DNA of 64,000 bases from Aeromicrobium choanae (GTDB lineage: Bacteria; Actinomycetota; Actinomycetes; Propionibacteriales; Nocardioidaceae), in assembly GCF_900167475.1 (NCBI RefSeq), contig NZ_LT796768.1:1550001-1614000 (forward strand), written 5' to 3'. The notes under the pieces were generated by a model. It was given only the letters and a program-made list of their open reading frames with translations. It was not told the DNA's origin and did not search any database. Shown here one piece after another: positions 29,561 through 39,225 of this stretch. Made by a program: the position numbers and the translations under genes. Each line of letters starts with the position of its first letter. Position 1 is the first letter of the stretch.

Positions 29561-31045
29561 TCAGGACTGCCGTGCCTGCTGGCGGATCCGGGCCGTGAGC
29601 TCGGTGACCTGGTTGTACACGGCGTGCTTCTCGGCCATGAGCTTGCGGATCTTGCGCTCGGCGTGCATCACCGTGGTGTGGTCGCGACCGCCGAACTCGC
29701 CGCCGATCTGCGGCAGGGACATCTCGGTGAGCTCGCGGCACAGGTACATCGCGATCTGGCGGGCGAGTACGAGGTTGCGCGAGCGGTTGGGGCCGCACAG
29801 CTCCTCGATCGTGTACTCGGAGTAGGCGGCCGTCTGGGCCATGATCATGCCGGCGGTGATCTCGGGGTCGTCGCCCTCGGCGATCAGGTCCTTCAGCACG
29901 ATCTGGGCCAGCTGCAGGTCGACCGTGGTGCCGTTGAGGTTGGCGAAGGCCGTGGCACGGATCAGCGCGCCCTCGAGCTCACGGATGTTCGTCTGCACCT
30001 TGCTCGCGATGAACTCGAGCACGTCGGCCGGCGCGGTGAGCTTCTCGGTGGCGGCCTTCTTGCGCAGGATCGCGATGCGGGTCTCGAGGTCGGGCGGCAG
30101 CATCTCGGTCTGCAGGCCCCAGCTGAACCGGTTGCGCAGGCGCTCCTCGAGGGTGCGCAGCTCCGACGGCGGCCGGTCGGACGTCATCACGATCTGCTTG
30201 TTCTCGTTGTGCAGCGCGTTGAAGGTGTGGAAGAACTCCTCCTGCGTCGCGTCCTTGTTCTCGATGAACTGGATGTCGTCGACCAGCAGCACGTCGATCT
30301 CGCGGTACTTGCGTCGCAGCGCGGGGGTGCGGTTCTCGCCGATCGCGTTGATGACGTCGTTGACGAACTCCTCGGAGCTGACGTAACGGACGCGGGACGA
30401 GGGGTAGAGGTTGATGACGTAGTGGCCGATGGCGTGGAGCAGGTGGGTCTTGCCCAGGCCGGAGTCGCCGTGGATGACGAGGGGGTTGTACGCCTTGCCC
30501 GGTGCCTCGGCGGCAGCCACCGCGGCGGCGTGGGCGAAGCGGTTGGACGAGCCGATGACGAAGTTCTCGAACTGGTAGCGCGAGTTCAGCCGCGCCTCGG
30601 CGATGTTGGCGCGGTGCGAGGGGCCGGGGCCGCCCTTGGAGGCGGTGGGCCGGCTGACCCAGCTGGGGGTCAGCGAATCGTCGTCGTCCTCGAAGTCGTC
30701 ATCTTTGTCGATAAATCTACTTGTCGTCTTGTCGTCACCCGGATCCTCCTCGACCGTGATGCGCGAGGAGAGCAGGTCGGGCGCCTCGTCGACGACCTCG
30801 GGATCGATCGTGACGACCAGGCGGATGTCCTCGCCGGCCTGGGTCGTGAGCGACTGCTCGAGGGCGGGGCGCACGCGCGACTCGAGCTGAGCGCGGGACA
30901 GGTCGTCGTGGACTGCGACGATGAGGATGCCGTTGTGGAGCGAGAGGGGCTTGGCCGCGTAGACGAAGACCTTGGCTCCCGGGGACAAGGTGGCGACGGA
31001 ATCGCGCCATACGGTCTCCAGATCCAGCTCAGCCTCGTCGCGCAC
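29561..31045 (-). CDS. dnaA: Chromosomal replication initiator DnaA
   Basis: A 494-residue initiator. Domain I (1 to about 85) contacts partners; domain II (about 90-150) is a flexible linker with a very acidic run at 113-123 (DKDDDFEDDDD). The AAA+ domain III has Walker A GDSGLGKTH near 193-201, Walker B VLLVDDIQFI and the sensor region. Domain IV has the DnaA-box-binding helix-turn-helix ending GGRDHTTVMHAERKI. GTG at 31045 is preferred (AAGG eight bases upstream and start aligning with domain I); the open frame continues upstream but through DnaA boxes. DnaA boxes at 31119-31139 suggest self-control. Confidence 0.97.
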   Translation of the reverse strand: MRDEAELDLETVWRDSVATLSPGAKVFVYAAKPLSLHNGILIVAVHDDLSRAQLESRVRPALEQSLTTQAGEDIRLVVTIDPEVVDEAPDLLSSRITVEEDPGDDKTTSRFIDKDDDFEDDDDSLTPSWVSRPTASKGGPGPSHRANIAEARLNSRYQFENFVIGSSNRFAHAAAVAAAEAPGKAYNPLVIHGDSGLGKTHLLHAIGHYVINLYPSSRVRYVSSEEFVNDVINAIGENRTPALRRKYREIDVLLVDDIQFIENKDATQEEFFHTFNALHNENKQIVMTSDRPPSELRTLEERLRNRFSWGLQTEMLPPDLETRIAILRKKAATEKLTAPADVLEFIASKVQTNIRELEGALIRATAFANLNGTTVDLQLAQIVLKDLIAEGDDPEITAGMIMAQTAAYSEYTIEELCGPNRSRNLVLARQIAMYLCRELTEMSLPQIGGEFGGRDHTTVMHAERKIRKLMAEKHAVYNQVTELTARIRQQARQS

Positions 31046-31118
31046 CGCACAGCCTTCCTTCCCGCCGTAGCAGGAGATTCCCGAGTTCGACAGCGACACT
31101 GAATGCAGCTGCCGCCGG

Positions 31119-31139
31119 TTGTTCACACTGTTGTCCACA
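31119..31139. promoter_or_regulatory. Two DnaA boxes upstream of dnaA
   Basis: TTGTTCACA (31119-31127) and the perfect box TTGTCCACA (31131-31139) lie three bases apart, with TGTGGATAT further on at 31188-31196. They sit in the gap 31046-31458 between divergent dnaA and rpmH, about 75-95 bases upstream of dnaA, and probably mediate DnaA autoregulation or belong to the origin. Confidence 0.75.
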
Positions 31140-31272
31140 CGCTGTGTACGAGTCGGATGGATGACACGACCGTGCAAGGTGGTGTCCTGTGGATATCCCG
31201 TGACGCTAGCAGCCGGTACGGACCAGTCACAAGCGGGTTCACACATTTGTGGGGACCCTCCGGCGTGTCGCG

Positions 31273-31301
31273 TGGACGCACCTGGGCGATCAGGATAAGA
31301 C
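31273..31301 (+). promoter_or_regulatory. Predicted promoter of the rpmH-rnpA-yidC operon
   Basis: TGGACG (31273-31278), a 17-base spacer and TAAGAC (31296-31301) make a plausible sigma-70-type promoter. The leader to rpmH would be about 150 bases. Confidence 0.45.
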
Positions 31302-31458
31302 TGGCCGCTTTGGGTCGGTTTGACCGCGTCATGCCGCCCCCCGTACCTTGGAGGGGTCGTCTCGAACGACGTCCGCCGCGTGCCCATGAACAGTTCCAGT
31401 CGTGGGCGAGCGGTGGCCTCCTCCAACTGGGCCACGTTTTCGTACCGAAGGACCTCCT

Positions 31459-31596
31459 GTGAGCAAGCGCACCTACCAGCCGAACAACCGTCGCCGCGCC
31501 AAGAAGCACGGCTTCCGCCTCCGCATGCGCACGCGTGCCGGCCGCTCGATCCTGGCCGCGCGCCGCCGCAAGGGCCGCGACAAGCTGTCGGCCTGA
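31459..31596 (+). CDS. rpmH: 50S ribosomal protein L34
   Basis: A 45-residue, highly basic protein: [20 protein letters not shown] followed by [20 protein letters not shown] is nearly invariant in L34. The GTG start at 31459 follows GAAGGA. It heads the operon with rnpA, yidD, yidC, khpB and rsmG. Confidence 0.96.
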   Translation: MSKRTYQPNNRRRAKKHGFRLRMRTRAGRSILAARRRKGRDKLSA

Positions 31597-31602
31597 TTCC
31601 GC

Positions 31603-31953
31603 GTGCTGCCGCGCGTGCACCGCATGCGCGACGGTGAGGTGTTCCGCCAGGCGATTCGCCGCGGTGGCAAGGGTGTGCAACCCGACCTCGTCGTCCACGT
31701 GGGCGGACCTGTCGAACCGGCGGACGCCACGTCCGTCGGTTTCGTCGTGTCGAAGAAGGTGGGCCCCGCCCACGATCGCAATCGCGTGAAGCGCCGCCTG
31801 CGGCACCTCATGCGCGATCGCATCGACGCCGTCCCCACCGGATCGCGGGTCGTGATCCGTGCGCTTCCCGGCTCGGCACGGCGGCGGGCCGCAGAGCTCG
31901 CACCCCAGCTTGACCAAGCACTGCACACCGCGTCGTCACGAGTCCGGCGATGA
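31603..31953 (+). CDS. rnpA: Ribonuclease P protein component
   Basis: A 116-residue basic protein that helps the RNase P RNA mature tRNA 5' ends. The RNR signature is DRNRVKRRLRHLMRD near 60-75, preceded by VGFVVSKKVGPAH. The GTG start is six bases after the rpmH stop. The stop overlaps the yidD start (ATGA). Confidence 0.93.
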   Translation: MLPRVHRMRDGEVFRQAIRRGGKGVQPDLVVHVGGPVEPADATSVGFVVSKKVGPAHDRNRVKRRLRHLMRDRIDAVPTGSRVVIRALPGSARRRAAELAPQLDQALHTASSRVRR

Positions 31954-32201
31954 TGCGCTGGATCGTGGCGAGCCTGCTGCGCGCCTACCGGTTGGTCATC
32001 AGCCCGATGTACGGGCAGGTGTGCCGCTACCACCCCAGCTGTTCTGCCTACGCCCTCGAGGCGGTCGAGACGCACGGCGCCCTCAAGGGTTGCTGGCTCG
32101 CGGTCCGTCGTCTGGGTCGCTGTCATCCCTGGGCCGCTGGAGGGTACGACCCCGTGCCCGCCCGCGCCCATGAACGAGGAGAAGCATGTTCGACTTCCTA
32201 A
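31950..32201 (+). CDS. yidD: Membrane protein insertion efficiency factor YidD
   Basis: An 83-residue protein with the family signature: amphipathic N-terminal helix (LLRAYRLVISP), then CRYHPSCSAYALEAVETHG and GCWLAVRRLGRCHPW with the three conserved cysteines, ending GGYDPVP. It assists membrane protein insertion together with YidC. It overlaps rnpA by four bases and yidC by 16. Confidence 0.92.
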   Translation: MMRWIVASLLRAYRLVISPMYGQVCRYHPSCSAYALEAVETHGALKGCWLAVRRLGRCHPWAAGGYDPVPARAHERGEACSTS

Positions 32202-33181
32202 GCAGCATCGGCAGCGCCATCATGACGCCGCTGTACTACTTCGTGTCGGGGATCATCCTCGGGTGGCACTGGCTGTTCGAGCAGATCGGCATGGACCCCG
32301 ACGCCGGATGGACCTGGGTGCTGTCGATCGTCGGCCTGACGATCACGATCCGCGCGATGCTGATCCCGCTGTTCGTCAAGCAGATCAACTCCAGCCGGAA
32401 CATGCAGCTGATCCAGCCGCAATTGCAGGAGCTGCGCAAGAAGTACGGCCATGACCGCGAGCGGTTCGCCCAGGAGCAGATGAAGCTGTTCCAGGAGACC
32501 GGCACCAACCCCTTCTCCTCCTGCATGCCGCTGCTGCTGCAGATGCCGATCTTCTTCGCCCTGTTCCGCATGATCGACCAAGCGTCGCGCAAGGGATCCG
32601 AGGGTGCGAAGGGCTTCCTCTCCCCTGAGCAGGCGGACTCGATCGCCAACGCCCAGTGGCTCGGCGGCAAGATCGCCGACACCTTCCTGTCCAGCGAGCA
32701 CCTCGAGACGAAGATCATCGCCATGGTGATGGTCGTGGCCATGTGTGCCACGCAGTTCTTCACCCAGAAGCAGCTGATGGCCAAGAACATGCCGCCGGAG
32801 GCGCTCAACGGCCCCTTCGCCCAGCAGCAGAAGATCCTGCTCTACGTCCTGCCTGTCGTGTTCGCCGTCTCCGGCGTCGCGTTCCCGCTCGGTGTCCTCG
32901 TCTACTGGACGACCTCGAACCTGTGGACCATGGGCCAGCAGTTCTGGGTCATCCGCAACAACCCTGCCCCCGGCACTCCCGCCTTCAAGGCGAAGCAGGA
33001 TCGCGACCGGGCCAAGGGCAAGCTCGTGCAGGATGACCCGATCGCCCAGGCCAAGGCCGAGGCGGAGGAGCAGCGCATCAAGCGCCAGCAGCCGAAGAAG
33101 CAGTCCCGCGACAAGCGACGCAAGTCCGGTGGTACGCCGCCGAAGCCGACCAAGCCCGCCAAGGAGGATCCCGATGAGTGA
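32186..33181 (+). CDS. yidC: Membrane protein insertase YidC/OxaI
   Basis: A 331-residue insertase of the Gram-positive type without the large periplasmic domain. Five membrane helices are visible; the catalytic Arg of the hydrophilic groove is in TITIRAMLIPLFVKQ, and the cytoplasmic hairpin follows (QPQLQELRKKYGHDRERF). The C-terminus is a long basic tail (from about 265) with KRQQPKKQSRDKRRK, which can contact ribosomes. The start overlaps yidD, and the end overlaps khpB by eight bases. Confidence 0.95.
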   Translation: MFDFLSSIGSAIMTPLYYFVSGIILGWHWLFEQIGMDPDAGWTWVLSIVGLTITIRAMLIPLFVKQINSSRNMQLIQPQLQELRKKYGHDRERFAQEQMKLFQETGTNPFSSCMPLLLQMPIFFALFRMIDQASRKGSEGAKGFLSPEQADSIANAQWLGGKIADTFLSSEHLETKIIAMVMVVAMCATQFFTQKQLMAKNMPPEALNGPFAQQQKILLYVLPVVFAVSGVAFPLGVLVYWTTSNLWTMGQQFWVIRNNPAPGTPAFKAKQDRDRAKGKLVQDDPIAQAKAEAEEQRIKRQQPKKQSRDKRRKSGGTPPKPTKPAKEDPDE

Positions 33182-33638
33182 GACCGATCTGGAACGCGAA
33201 GGCGATATCGCCGCCGACTTCCTCGAAGAACTGCTCGACATCGCCGACCTCGATGGGGACATCGACATCGACGTGGACGGCGACCGTGCCGCCGTCGAGA
33301 TCATCGGCGGCAACCTGGGCCACCTCGTGGGACGTGAGGGCGAGGTGTTGGACGCCCTTCAGGAGCTCACCCGCCTGGCCGTGTACCGCGAGACTGGTGC
33401 CCGGAGCCGCCTGATGCTGGACGTCGACGGCCACCGCGCGACGCGCAAGGCGGAACTCGTGGAGATCGCCGCCGAGGCCATCGAGCGCGTCAAGGCCGAC
33501 GGTGAGTCCGTCGCCCTCGCGGCGATGTCCCCGTTCGAGCGGAAGGTCGTCCACGACGCCGTCGCGGACGCCGGCCTGCGCAGCGAGTCCGACGGTGCCG
33601 GACCGGGCCGCCACGTCGTGGTCCTCCCGGCCGAGTGA
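33174..33638 (+). CDS. khpB: Jag/KhpB-type KH-R3H RNA-binding protein
   Basis: A 154-residue protein: an acidic N-terminus (about 1-30), a KH-like domain with the [20 protein letters not shown] loop-helix near 52-72, and a C-terminal R3H domain ending with [12 protein letters not shown] in place of the usual RRxxH pattern. The Jag N-terminal domain of Firmicutes is absent, as in other actinobacteria. KhpB proteins bind RNA and affect cell division and envelope genes. ATG with AAGGAGG upstream; GTGA overlap with rsmG. Confidence 0.88.
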   Translation: MSETDLEREGDIAADFLEELLDIADLDGDIDIDVDGDRAAVEIIGGNLGHLVGREGEVLDALQELTRLAVYRETGARSRLMLDVDGHRATRKAELVEIAAEAIERVKADGESVALAAMSPFERKVVHDAVADAGLRSESDGAGPGRHVVVLPAE

Positions 33639-34249
33639 CTGTTTCACGTGAAACAGTGTTCGGCGAGCGCCTTCCGCTAGCCGAGCGCTACGCCGAACTC
33701 CTCGCCACCTCTGGTGTCGAGCGAGGGCTGATCGGCCCTCGTGAGGTCGACCGGTTGTGGGAGCGGCACCTCTTCAATTGTGCTGCGCCCGTTCCCCGCG
33801 TTCCCGAGGGAGCTCGGGTGGCCGATGTCGGGTCCGGTGCGGGACTGCCGGGCTTGGTGTGGGCGATTGCCCGTCCCGACCTGCACGTCACGTTGATCGA
33901 GCCCCTCCTCCGCCGCACCACGTGGCTCGAAGAGGTGGTGGCCGATCTCGGTCTCGAGGGCAAGGTGACCGTCGTACGGGCGCGTGCCGAGGAGGTCGAT
34001 CAGACCTTCGATGTCGTGACCTCGCGGGCCGTGGCCGCGCTCGACAAGCTGGCGCGCTGGTGCATGCCGCTGGTGAAGCCGGGCGGTCTGATGCTCGCGC
34101 TGAAGGGCCGCAGTGCGGCCGAAGAGGTGGAGACTGCGCGCGCCACCCTCGCTCGGCTCAAGGCCGGCGATATCGTGGTGGCGACGTACGGGCACCGGTG
34201 GGACCTCGAGGTCCCCACCACGCTCGTCGAAGTCCAGCGCCGCCAATGA
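33635..34249 (+). CDS. rsmG: 16S rRNA (guanine-527-N7) methyltransferase RsmG (GidB)
   Basis: A 204-residue SAM-dependent methyltransferase acting on G527 of 16S rRNA; loss gives low-level streptomycin resistance in related bacteria. The SAM motif is [17 protein letters not shown] near 63-80, and the RNA-side residues include LWERHLFNC. The GTG start overlaps the khpB stop. Codons 2-7 are made from a perfect parS site (33640-33655), so the protein starts with VSRET read from the palindrome. Confidence 0.93.
   Translation: MTVSRETVFGERLPLAERYAELLATSGVERGLIGPREVDRLWERHLFNCAAPVPRVPEGARVADVGSGAGLPGLVWAIARPDLHVTLIEPLLRRTTWLEEVVADLGLEGKVTVVRARAEEVDQTFDVVTSRAVAALDKLARWCMPLVKPGGLMLALKGRSAAEEVETARATLARLKAGDIVVATYGHRWDLEVPTTLVEVQRRQ
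33640..33655. promoter_or_regulatory. parS centromere site 1 (perfect)
   Basis: The 16-bp palindrome TGTTTCACGTGAAACA is the universal ParB nucleation site. It lies inside the first codons of rsmG, upstream of parA and parB. Confidence 0.95.
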
Positions 34250-34269
34250 CACACCGTGGAACCGCCGAA

Positions 34270-34285
34270 TGTTCCACGTGAAACA
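34270..34285. promoter_or_regulatory. parS centromere site 2 (one mismatch)
   Basis: TGTTCCACGTGAAACA differs from the consensus by one base. It lies directly before parA and touches the possible ATG at 34285, so ParB binding here could also influence parAB expression. Confidence 0.9.
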
Positions 34286-34299
34286 TGACAGGAGCCGTA

Positions 34300-35244
34300 G
34301 TGACGATTCCGACTGCCGCTGACTTCGCCGAGGAGCCGCTGGAGGCGTCAGCGTCCACTCCCCTCGCGGATCAGGCCGGATACCACGTTCAACTGATGGA
34401 ACGTCTGGCCGCCACCGGCCGGTACGACCGTCCCCGCAAGACACGGGTCTTCGTGGTCGCCAACCAGAAGGGCGGCGTGGGCAAGACGACGACGTCGGTG
34501 AACCTGGCCGCCGCGATGGCAGCCCGCGGCCTGTCGGTGCTACTGATCGACCTCGACCCCCAGGGGAACGCGTCCACCGCGGCCGCGATCCCCCATGCCT
34601 CGGGTACCCGGGGCACGTACGAAGTCCTCCTGGACCACCTGCCGATCCAGGAAGCCGTGCAGACGAGCCCCGACGTACCGGGCCTTCGCGTCGTGCCGGC
34701 CACCATCGACCTCGCGGGCGCCGAGATCGAGCTCGTGATGCTCGAGCAGCGCGAACGCCGGCTGCGCGCGGCGATCGACGCCTACCTCGAGGGCCCCGGC
34801 CGCGACATCGACTACGTCTTCATCGACTGCCCGCCGTCACTGGGCCTGCTCACGGTGAACGCGATGGTCGCCGCGCGCGAGGTGCTGATCCCGATCCAGT
34901 GCGAGTACTACGCGCTGGAGGGCCTGAGCCAGCTGTTGGGCAACATCGAGCTCGTCCAGCAGCACCTGAACTCCGATCTGGACGTGTCGACCATCCTGTT
35001 GACGATGCACGACGCCCGCACGAACCTCTCGTCGAGCGTGGCCGCTGAGGTTCGAGGGCATTTCGGGGATCGAGTGCTGTCCACCGCGATCCCGCGATCG
35101 GTGCGCATCAGCGAGGCACCGGGCTATCAGCAGACGATCATCACGTACGATCCCACCTCGACGGGGGCGCTCTCCTACCTGGAGGCGGCCCGCGAGATCA
35201 CTGAGCGCGGCGCGGCCCTCGCGCAGCAAGGAGCATCGTCATGA
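34300..35244 (+). CDS. parA: Chromosome partitioning ATPase ParA (Soj)
   Basis: A 314-residue deviant-Walker ATPase that binds DNA non-specifically and moves ParB-parS complexes. The P-loop is [19 protein letters not shown], with the signature Lys; the later motifs are [13 protein letters not shown] and [20 protein letters not shown] at 34300 is preferred since AGGAG lies five bases upstream; the in-frame ATG at 34285 overlaps parS and has no ribosome site. The stop overlaps parB by four bases. Confidence 0.95.
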   Translation: MTIPTAADFAEEPLEASASTPLADQAGYHVQLMERLAATGRYDRPRKTRVFVVANQKGGVGKTTTSVNLAAAMAARGLSVLLIDLDPQGNASTAAAIPHASGTRGTYEVLLDHLPIQEAVQTSPDVPGLRVVPATIDLAGAEIELVMLEQRERRLRAAIDAYLEGPGRDIDYVFIDCPPSLGLLTVNAMVAAREVLIPIQCEYYALEGLSQLLGNIELVQQHLNSDLDVSTILLTMHDARTNLSSSVAAEVRGHFGDRVLSTAIPRSVRISEAPGYQQTIITYDPTSTGALSYLEAAREITERGAALAQQGASS

Positions 35245-36143
35245 GCAACCCTCGACCCGGACTCGGACGCGGGCTCTCGGCCCTGATTCCCACGTCGCCC
35301 GCCCAGGCGAAGGAGTCCGGACTCGCCGAGGTCCAGGGAGCGCGTCTGCGCGACATCCCCGTGGGCCAGATCTCGCCGAACCCTCGCCAGCCGCGTACGG
35401 CGTTCGACGAGGAGGCCATGGCCGAGCTCGTGCACTCCATCAAGGAGATCGGCCTGCTGCAGCCGATCGTGGTGCGCCAGACCGGCCCGGAGGCGTACGA
35501 GCTGATCATGGGGGAGCGGCGCTGGCGCGCCCACCAGAAGGCTGAGCTGCCGAACATCACGGCGGTCGTGCGCGAGACCACCGACGAGGACCTGCTGCGT
35601 GACGCGCTGCTGGAGAACCTGCACCGGTCGGAGCTCAACCCGTTGGAGGAGGCGGCCGCCTACCAGCAGCTGCTCGAGGACTTCGGCTGCACCCAGGAGG
35701 AGCTCTCCGAGCGGATCGGACGCTCGCGTCCCCAGATCACGAACACGATCCGGCTGCTGAAGCTGCCTCCGGCCGTGCAGCGCCGGGTGGCCGCCGGCGT
35801 GCTCTCGGCCGGGCACGCCCGGGCCCTGCTCTCGGTGCCGAACCCCGACCTGCAGGACCGCCTGGCCTCGCGCGTGGTCGCGGAGGGCATCTCGGTACGC
35901 CAGCTGGAGGAGATCGTCCGATTCGGCGACGAGGAGGCCACCCCCGCGGCACGGAAGCTGTCGACGCGGCCCACCTCGGCCCGTGTCGGTGAGCTGGCGC
36001 ACCGTCTCTCCGAGCGGTTCGACACCCGGGTGAAGGTCGACTTCGGCAAGTCCAAGGGCAAGATCGTGGTCGAGTTCGCCACGATCGGGGACCTGGAGCG
36101 CATCGTCGAGCTGATGGACCCGGCGCCCAAGCCGCAGCAGTAG
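35241..36143 (+). CDS. parB: Chromosome partitioning protein ParB (Spo0J)
   Basis: A 300-residue CTP-dependent clamp that loads at parS. The N-terminal CTP-binding domain has GERRWRAH, with the preceding NPRQPRTAF box; the central helix-turn-helix is in the stretch [20 protein letters not shown]; the C-terminal dimerisation domain begins near 255. The N-terminus [11 protein letters not shown] is the ParA-stimulating peptide. ATG start within the parA stop. Followed by a strong terminator. Confidence 0.96.
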   Translation: MSNPRPGLGRGLSALIPTSPAQAKESGLAEVQGARLRDIPVGQISPNPRQPRTAFDEEAMAELVHSIKEIGLLQPIVVRQTGPEAYELIMGERRWRAHQKAELPNITAVVRETTDEDLLRDALLENLHRSELNPLEEAAAYQQLLEDFGCTQEELSERIGRSRPQITNTIRLLKLPPAVQRRVAAGVLSAGHARALLSVPNPDLQDRLASRVVAEGISVRQLEEIVRFGDEEATPAARKLSTRPTSARVGELAHRLSERFDTRVKVDFGKSKGKIVVEFATIGDLERIVELMDPAPKPQQ

Positions 36144-36152
36144 TCGAGAAAA

Positions 36153-36194
36153 CAATAAAGCCACTTGTCGACAAATCGACAAGTGGCTTTATTG
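36153..36194. terminator. Bidirectional terminator between parB and trxA
   Basis: A perfect 19-bp stem, CAATAAAGCCACTTGTCGA (36153-36171) and its complement (36176-36194), with a four-base loop CAAA. A-rich and T-rich ends give it tails in both directions, serving the convergent parB and trxA genes. Confidence 0.9.
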
Positions 36195-36204
36195 ATTCAG
36201 CAGG

Positions 36205-36531
36205 TCAGGCCACGAACTCCGAGATCTCGGTGAGGATCGCGGACTTGGGGCGGACGCCCACGATGCTGCGGACGAGCTCGCCCTGGTAGTACAGGTTGAT
36301 CGTCGGCAGGCCGGTCACGCGGTACTGCGCGGGGGTGACCGGGTTGGCGTCGGCGTCCATCTTGACGATGGTCAGCGCGCCCTCCTTCTCGTTCGCGATC
36401 TCCTCGAGGATCGGAGCGAGCTGGCGGCACGGGCCGCACCAGGATGCCCAGAAGTCGACGAGGACCGGGCCCTCGGCCTTCAGGACGGTGGACTCGAAGT
36501 CGGCGTCGGTGACGGCGGCGATGTCAGCCAT
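36205..36531 (-). CDS. trxA: Thioredoxin
   Basis: A 108-residue thioredoxin with the redox-active site WASWCGPCRQL near 28-38 and the cis-Pro in GLPTINLYYQG. It donates electrons from TrxB to reductases and repair enzymes in the cytoplasm. ATG with GAGGAG upstream; 24 bases after trxB in one operon. Confidence 0.96.
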   Translation of the reverse strand: MADIAAVTDADFESTVLKAEGPVLVDFWASWCGPCRQLAPILEEIANEKEGALTIVKMDADANPVTPAQYRVTGLPTINLYYQGELVRSIVGVRPKSAILTEISEFVA

Positions 36532-36555
36532 GGATTCTCCTCTGGGTGGTGGTGG

Positions 36556-37530
36556 TCAGTCGGTCAGGGCGACCGCAGGCTCGGGGAAGCCGGCATGCTC
36601 GATGTCGGCAAGGAAGCGCTCGGCGTCCAGGGCGGCCTGGCAGCCGGTGCCCGCGGCCGTGATGGCCTGGCGGTAGGTGTGGTCGACGAGGTCGCCCGCG
36701 GCGAAGACGCCTCGCAGGTTGGTGGCGGTGGAGCCGGGCTGGACGAGGACGTAGCCCTCGTCGTCGAGGTCGACCTGGCCCGTCAGCAGCTCGGAGCGCG
36801 GATCGTGGCCGATCGCGATGAACAGGCCGCTGACGTCGAGCCGGCGGGTCTCACCCGTCCGGGTGTCGCGCAGCGTGACGCCCTCGAGGATGCCGTCGCC
36901 GTGGATCTGGTCGACGGCGCTGTTCCACGCGAACTCGAGCTTGTCGTTGGCGTAGGCGCGGTCGGCCATGATCTTGCTGGCGCGCAACTCGTCGCGTCGG
37001 TGGATCAGCGTGACCTTGTCGGCGAAGCGCGTGAGGAACAGGGCCTCCTCGACGGCGGAGTCGCCGCCGCCCACGACGGCGATGTCCTTGCCGCGGAAGA
37101 AGAAGCCGTCACACGTCGCGCACCAGCTGACACCGTGACCCGAGAGCGCGTCCTCGCCCTCGATGCCGAGCTTGCGGTAGCCCGAGCCCATCGCGAGGAT
37201 CACGGCGTGGGCGCGGTACGTGCTGCCGTTGGCCAGGGCCACGGTCTTGACGTCGCCGGTGAGGTCCACCGAGGTGACGTCGTCGGACACCAGCTCGGCG
37301 CCGAAGCGGTCGGCCTGGGCGCGCAGGTTGTCCATCAGGGCCGGGCCCATGATGCCGTCGGGGAAGCCCGGGAAGTTCTCCACGTCGGTGGTGTTCATCA
37401 GGGCGCCACCGGCGGTGACCGAGCCCTCGAACACGAGCGGCTTGAGGTTGGCACGCGCGGCGTAGATGGCAGCGGTGTACCCGGAGGGGCCGGAGCCGAT
37501 GATGATGAGACTGCGGACGTCGTCGGTCAT
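36556..37530 (-). CDS. trxB: Thioredoxin reductase
   Basis: A 324-residue NADPH-dependent flavoprotein that reduces thioredoxin. The FAD motif is [18 protein letters not shown] at the N-terminus, the redox cysteines are in [10 protein letters not shown] near 140, and the NADPH motif is [15 protein letters not shown]. The C-terminal FAD segment [15 protein letters not shown] is intact. The ATG at 37530 has only a weak ribosome site. In mycobacteria sigM and its anti-sigma gene separate murJ and trxB; here they are absent. Confidence 0.95.
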   Translation of the reverse strand: MTDDVRSLIIIGSGPSGYTAAIYAARANLKPLVFEGSVTAGGALMNTTDVENFPGFPDGIMGPALMDNLRAQADRFGAELVSDDVTSVDLTGDVKTVALANGSTYRAHAVILAMGSGYRKLGIEGEDALSGHGVSWCATCDGFFFRGKDIAVVGGGDSAVEEALFLTRFADKVTLIHRRDELRASKIMADRAYANDKLEFAWNSAVDQIHGDGILEGVTLRDTRTGETRRLDVSGLFIAIGHDPRSELLTGQVDLDDEGYVLVQPGSTATNLRGVFAAGDLVDHTYRQAITAAGTGCQAALDAERFLADIEHAGFPEPAVALTD

Positions 37531-37606
37531 GAAGGAGCGCTTTCGATCGGGTTCACGTGCTTCAACGGATTCTAGGTGGTGAATGTTCCCCGGCGGCGCG
37601 GGCGGC

Positions 37607-39178
37607 TCACCGGCCGCGGACGATCGCCGCACGGATCTCTCCGCGGTACTCGCCCTCGGCGATCTGGGGCAGTCCGCGCAGCCACACGACCACGTAGCGC
37701 GTGCGAACGTCGCGCGGCAGAGCCACGGAGAGATCCTCGGCCGCGCCGTTCAGCGTGGCGACCTCGCGGAGGTCGTCGAGTGAGGTCGGCAGCTCGCTGA
37801 TCGACGACGGAGCGGTGAGGATCGACAGGTCGGTGGGGCTGCCGGCCAGCCGCAGGCGCACCTGCTCGGCCTGACGCACGGTGCCGAGGTCGAGGATCAG
37901 GCCGACGCCGTCCTTGAGCCCGCCGAGGTCGGCCCGCCCGTAGTACGTGCTGGTGCGCCACCCGTTGTCGGGATCCTCGTCGAGGATGAGCTCCGCCTGG
38001 TCCGGGTTCTCGGTCTTGTCCTCGCCCTGGGGGTCGAAGTCGACGACGCGCGAGACCGGCAGCACCCGCACCGGTGCGTCCGGGGCGGACTGGGCGTAGG
38101 GATCGCCCTCACGGCCGGCCTCACGCCCCACCAGGAAGGCCAGGAAGCCCGAGAGGATGATCGCCGTGACCAGCCCGAGCAGCACCAGGGCCCGGTCGCC
38201 GTGCGTCATCATCTGCATGCGGGCAGCGAACCGCTCGCGACGTGTGGGCGGCTTGGGGTCGAACGCCTTGGGGCGGCGCCGCGGGGGCTCGAGGCCGGGC
38301 GGCGGGCCCGAGGGCTCCACCACCGGATCGAGGCGCAGCAGGTCGGGCGAGGTCACGTCGTAGCCGAGGGGCTCGTCGAAGAGGTCCTCGTCGCCCTCGC
38401 GCGCCTCGTAGAGCTCACGCGCGATGTCGCCGGCGGTGGTGAGCGCGTCGTGGGGATGGCGGGCCGGCTCCAGGATGCGGTCGCAGATGTCGTCGACGTC
38501 CCGCAGGACGCCGGCACGCACCTTCCGCGGCCGCAGGAGGTGACCGTGCTCGGTGGGAGCGGCGCGCAGCCCGTCGACGTGCCCTCCGGGCCAGCGGCTC
38601 ACGAGGCAGGCATAGAGCACCTTGCCGAGGGCCTGCACGTCCGCGGCACGGTAGGCCGCGAGGTCGTCGTCGGAGTCCTGGTGGTCGGCGGGCGCGAGCG
38701 CGGTGGCGACGCCGAGGCCGACGATCCGGACAGCCCCGGACTCCTTCAGCAGGATCTGGTGCGGCGTGAGGCGGCGGTGCACGAGGCCGCGGTCGTGGGC
38801 GTGGGCGAGCGACTCGGCCACCTCGGCGACGATCGCGGCGGCGCGCCGGTTCGGCAGGGGCGACTGGGCCAGCAGGCGGCTCAGCGGCGTGGCCTTGGCC
38901 CATTCGCGCACCACGACATGGACGCCGTCCTCGTCCTGGAGCAGGTCGAGGACCCGCAGGAACCGGTGGTCGGTGACGCTCGTCGAACGTCGGGCGGCCT
39001 CGAGAAAGTTCGGGCCGCGGGGATCGTCGGCGGGGAGCAGCTCCACCCGTACGTTGCGGTGCAGGACCCGGTCGACGGCCCTCCAGTTGGAGGCGCCGAG
39101 GCTCTCACTGACCAGGTCGGCGAGCTCGTACCGTGAGGCGAGCACGTCGCCGGAGACGTGGGGTCTCCGGTCGCTCAT
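37607..39178 (-). CDS. MurJ-associated membrane pseudokinase
   Basis: A 523-residue protein. Residues about 12-270 have a Ser/Thr kinase-like fold, but the catalytic loop reads [12 protein letters not shown] (HRD changed to HRR) and the metal-binding DFG is replaced (VGLGVA), so it should be inactive. A membrane helix ([21 protein letters not shown]) follows, then an extracellular domain of about 150 residues with a [15 protein letters not shown] jelly-roll-like pattern. This equals the C-terminal part of mycobacterial MviN (Rv3910), whose pseudokinase is phosphorylated by PknB and recruits FhaA. Here it is a separate gene 47 bases after murJ. ATG with GGAGGA. Confidence 0.82.
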   Translation of the reverse strand: MSDRRPHVSGDVLASRYELADLVSESLGASNWRAVDRVLHRNVRVELLPADDPRGPNFLEAARRSTSVTDHRFLRVLDLLQDEDGVHVVVREWAKATPLSRLLAQSPLPNRRAAAIVAEVAESLAHAHDRGLVHRRLTPHQILLKESGAVRIVGLGVATALAPADHQDSDDDLAAYRAADVQALGKVLYACLVSRWPGGHVDGLRAAPTEHGHLLRPRKVRAGVLRDVDDICDRILEPARHPHDALTTAGDIARELYEAREGDEDLFDEPLGYDVTSPDLLRLDPVVEPSGPPPGLEPPRRRPKAFDPKPPTRRERFAARMQMMTHGDRALVLLGLVTAIILSGFLAFLVGREAGREGDPYAQSAPDAPVRVLPVSRVVDFDPQGEDKTENPDQAELILDEDPDNGWRTSTYYGRADLGGLKDGVGLILDLGTVRQAEQVRLRLAGSPTDLSILTAPSSISELPTSLDDLREVATLNGAAEDLSVALPRDVRTRYVVVWLRGLPQIAEGEYRGEIRAAIVRGR

Positions 39179-39225
39179 CAGTCCTCCTCGGCGGGTGCGG
39201 GCGCACCACGTCCATCGTACGGGCG

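Noticed and set aside
28076-31102. Open frame of about 1000 codons on the plus strand across dnaN, oriC and dnaA
   Set aside because: Antisense to two certain genes and runs through the origin; no recognisable motif or ribosome site.
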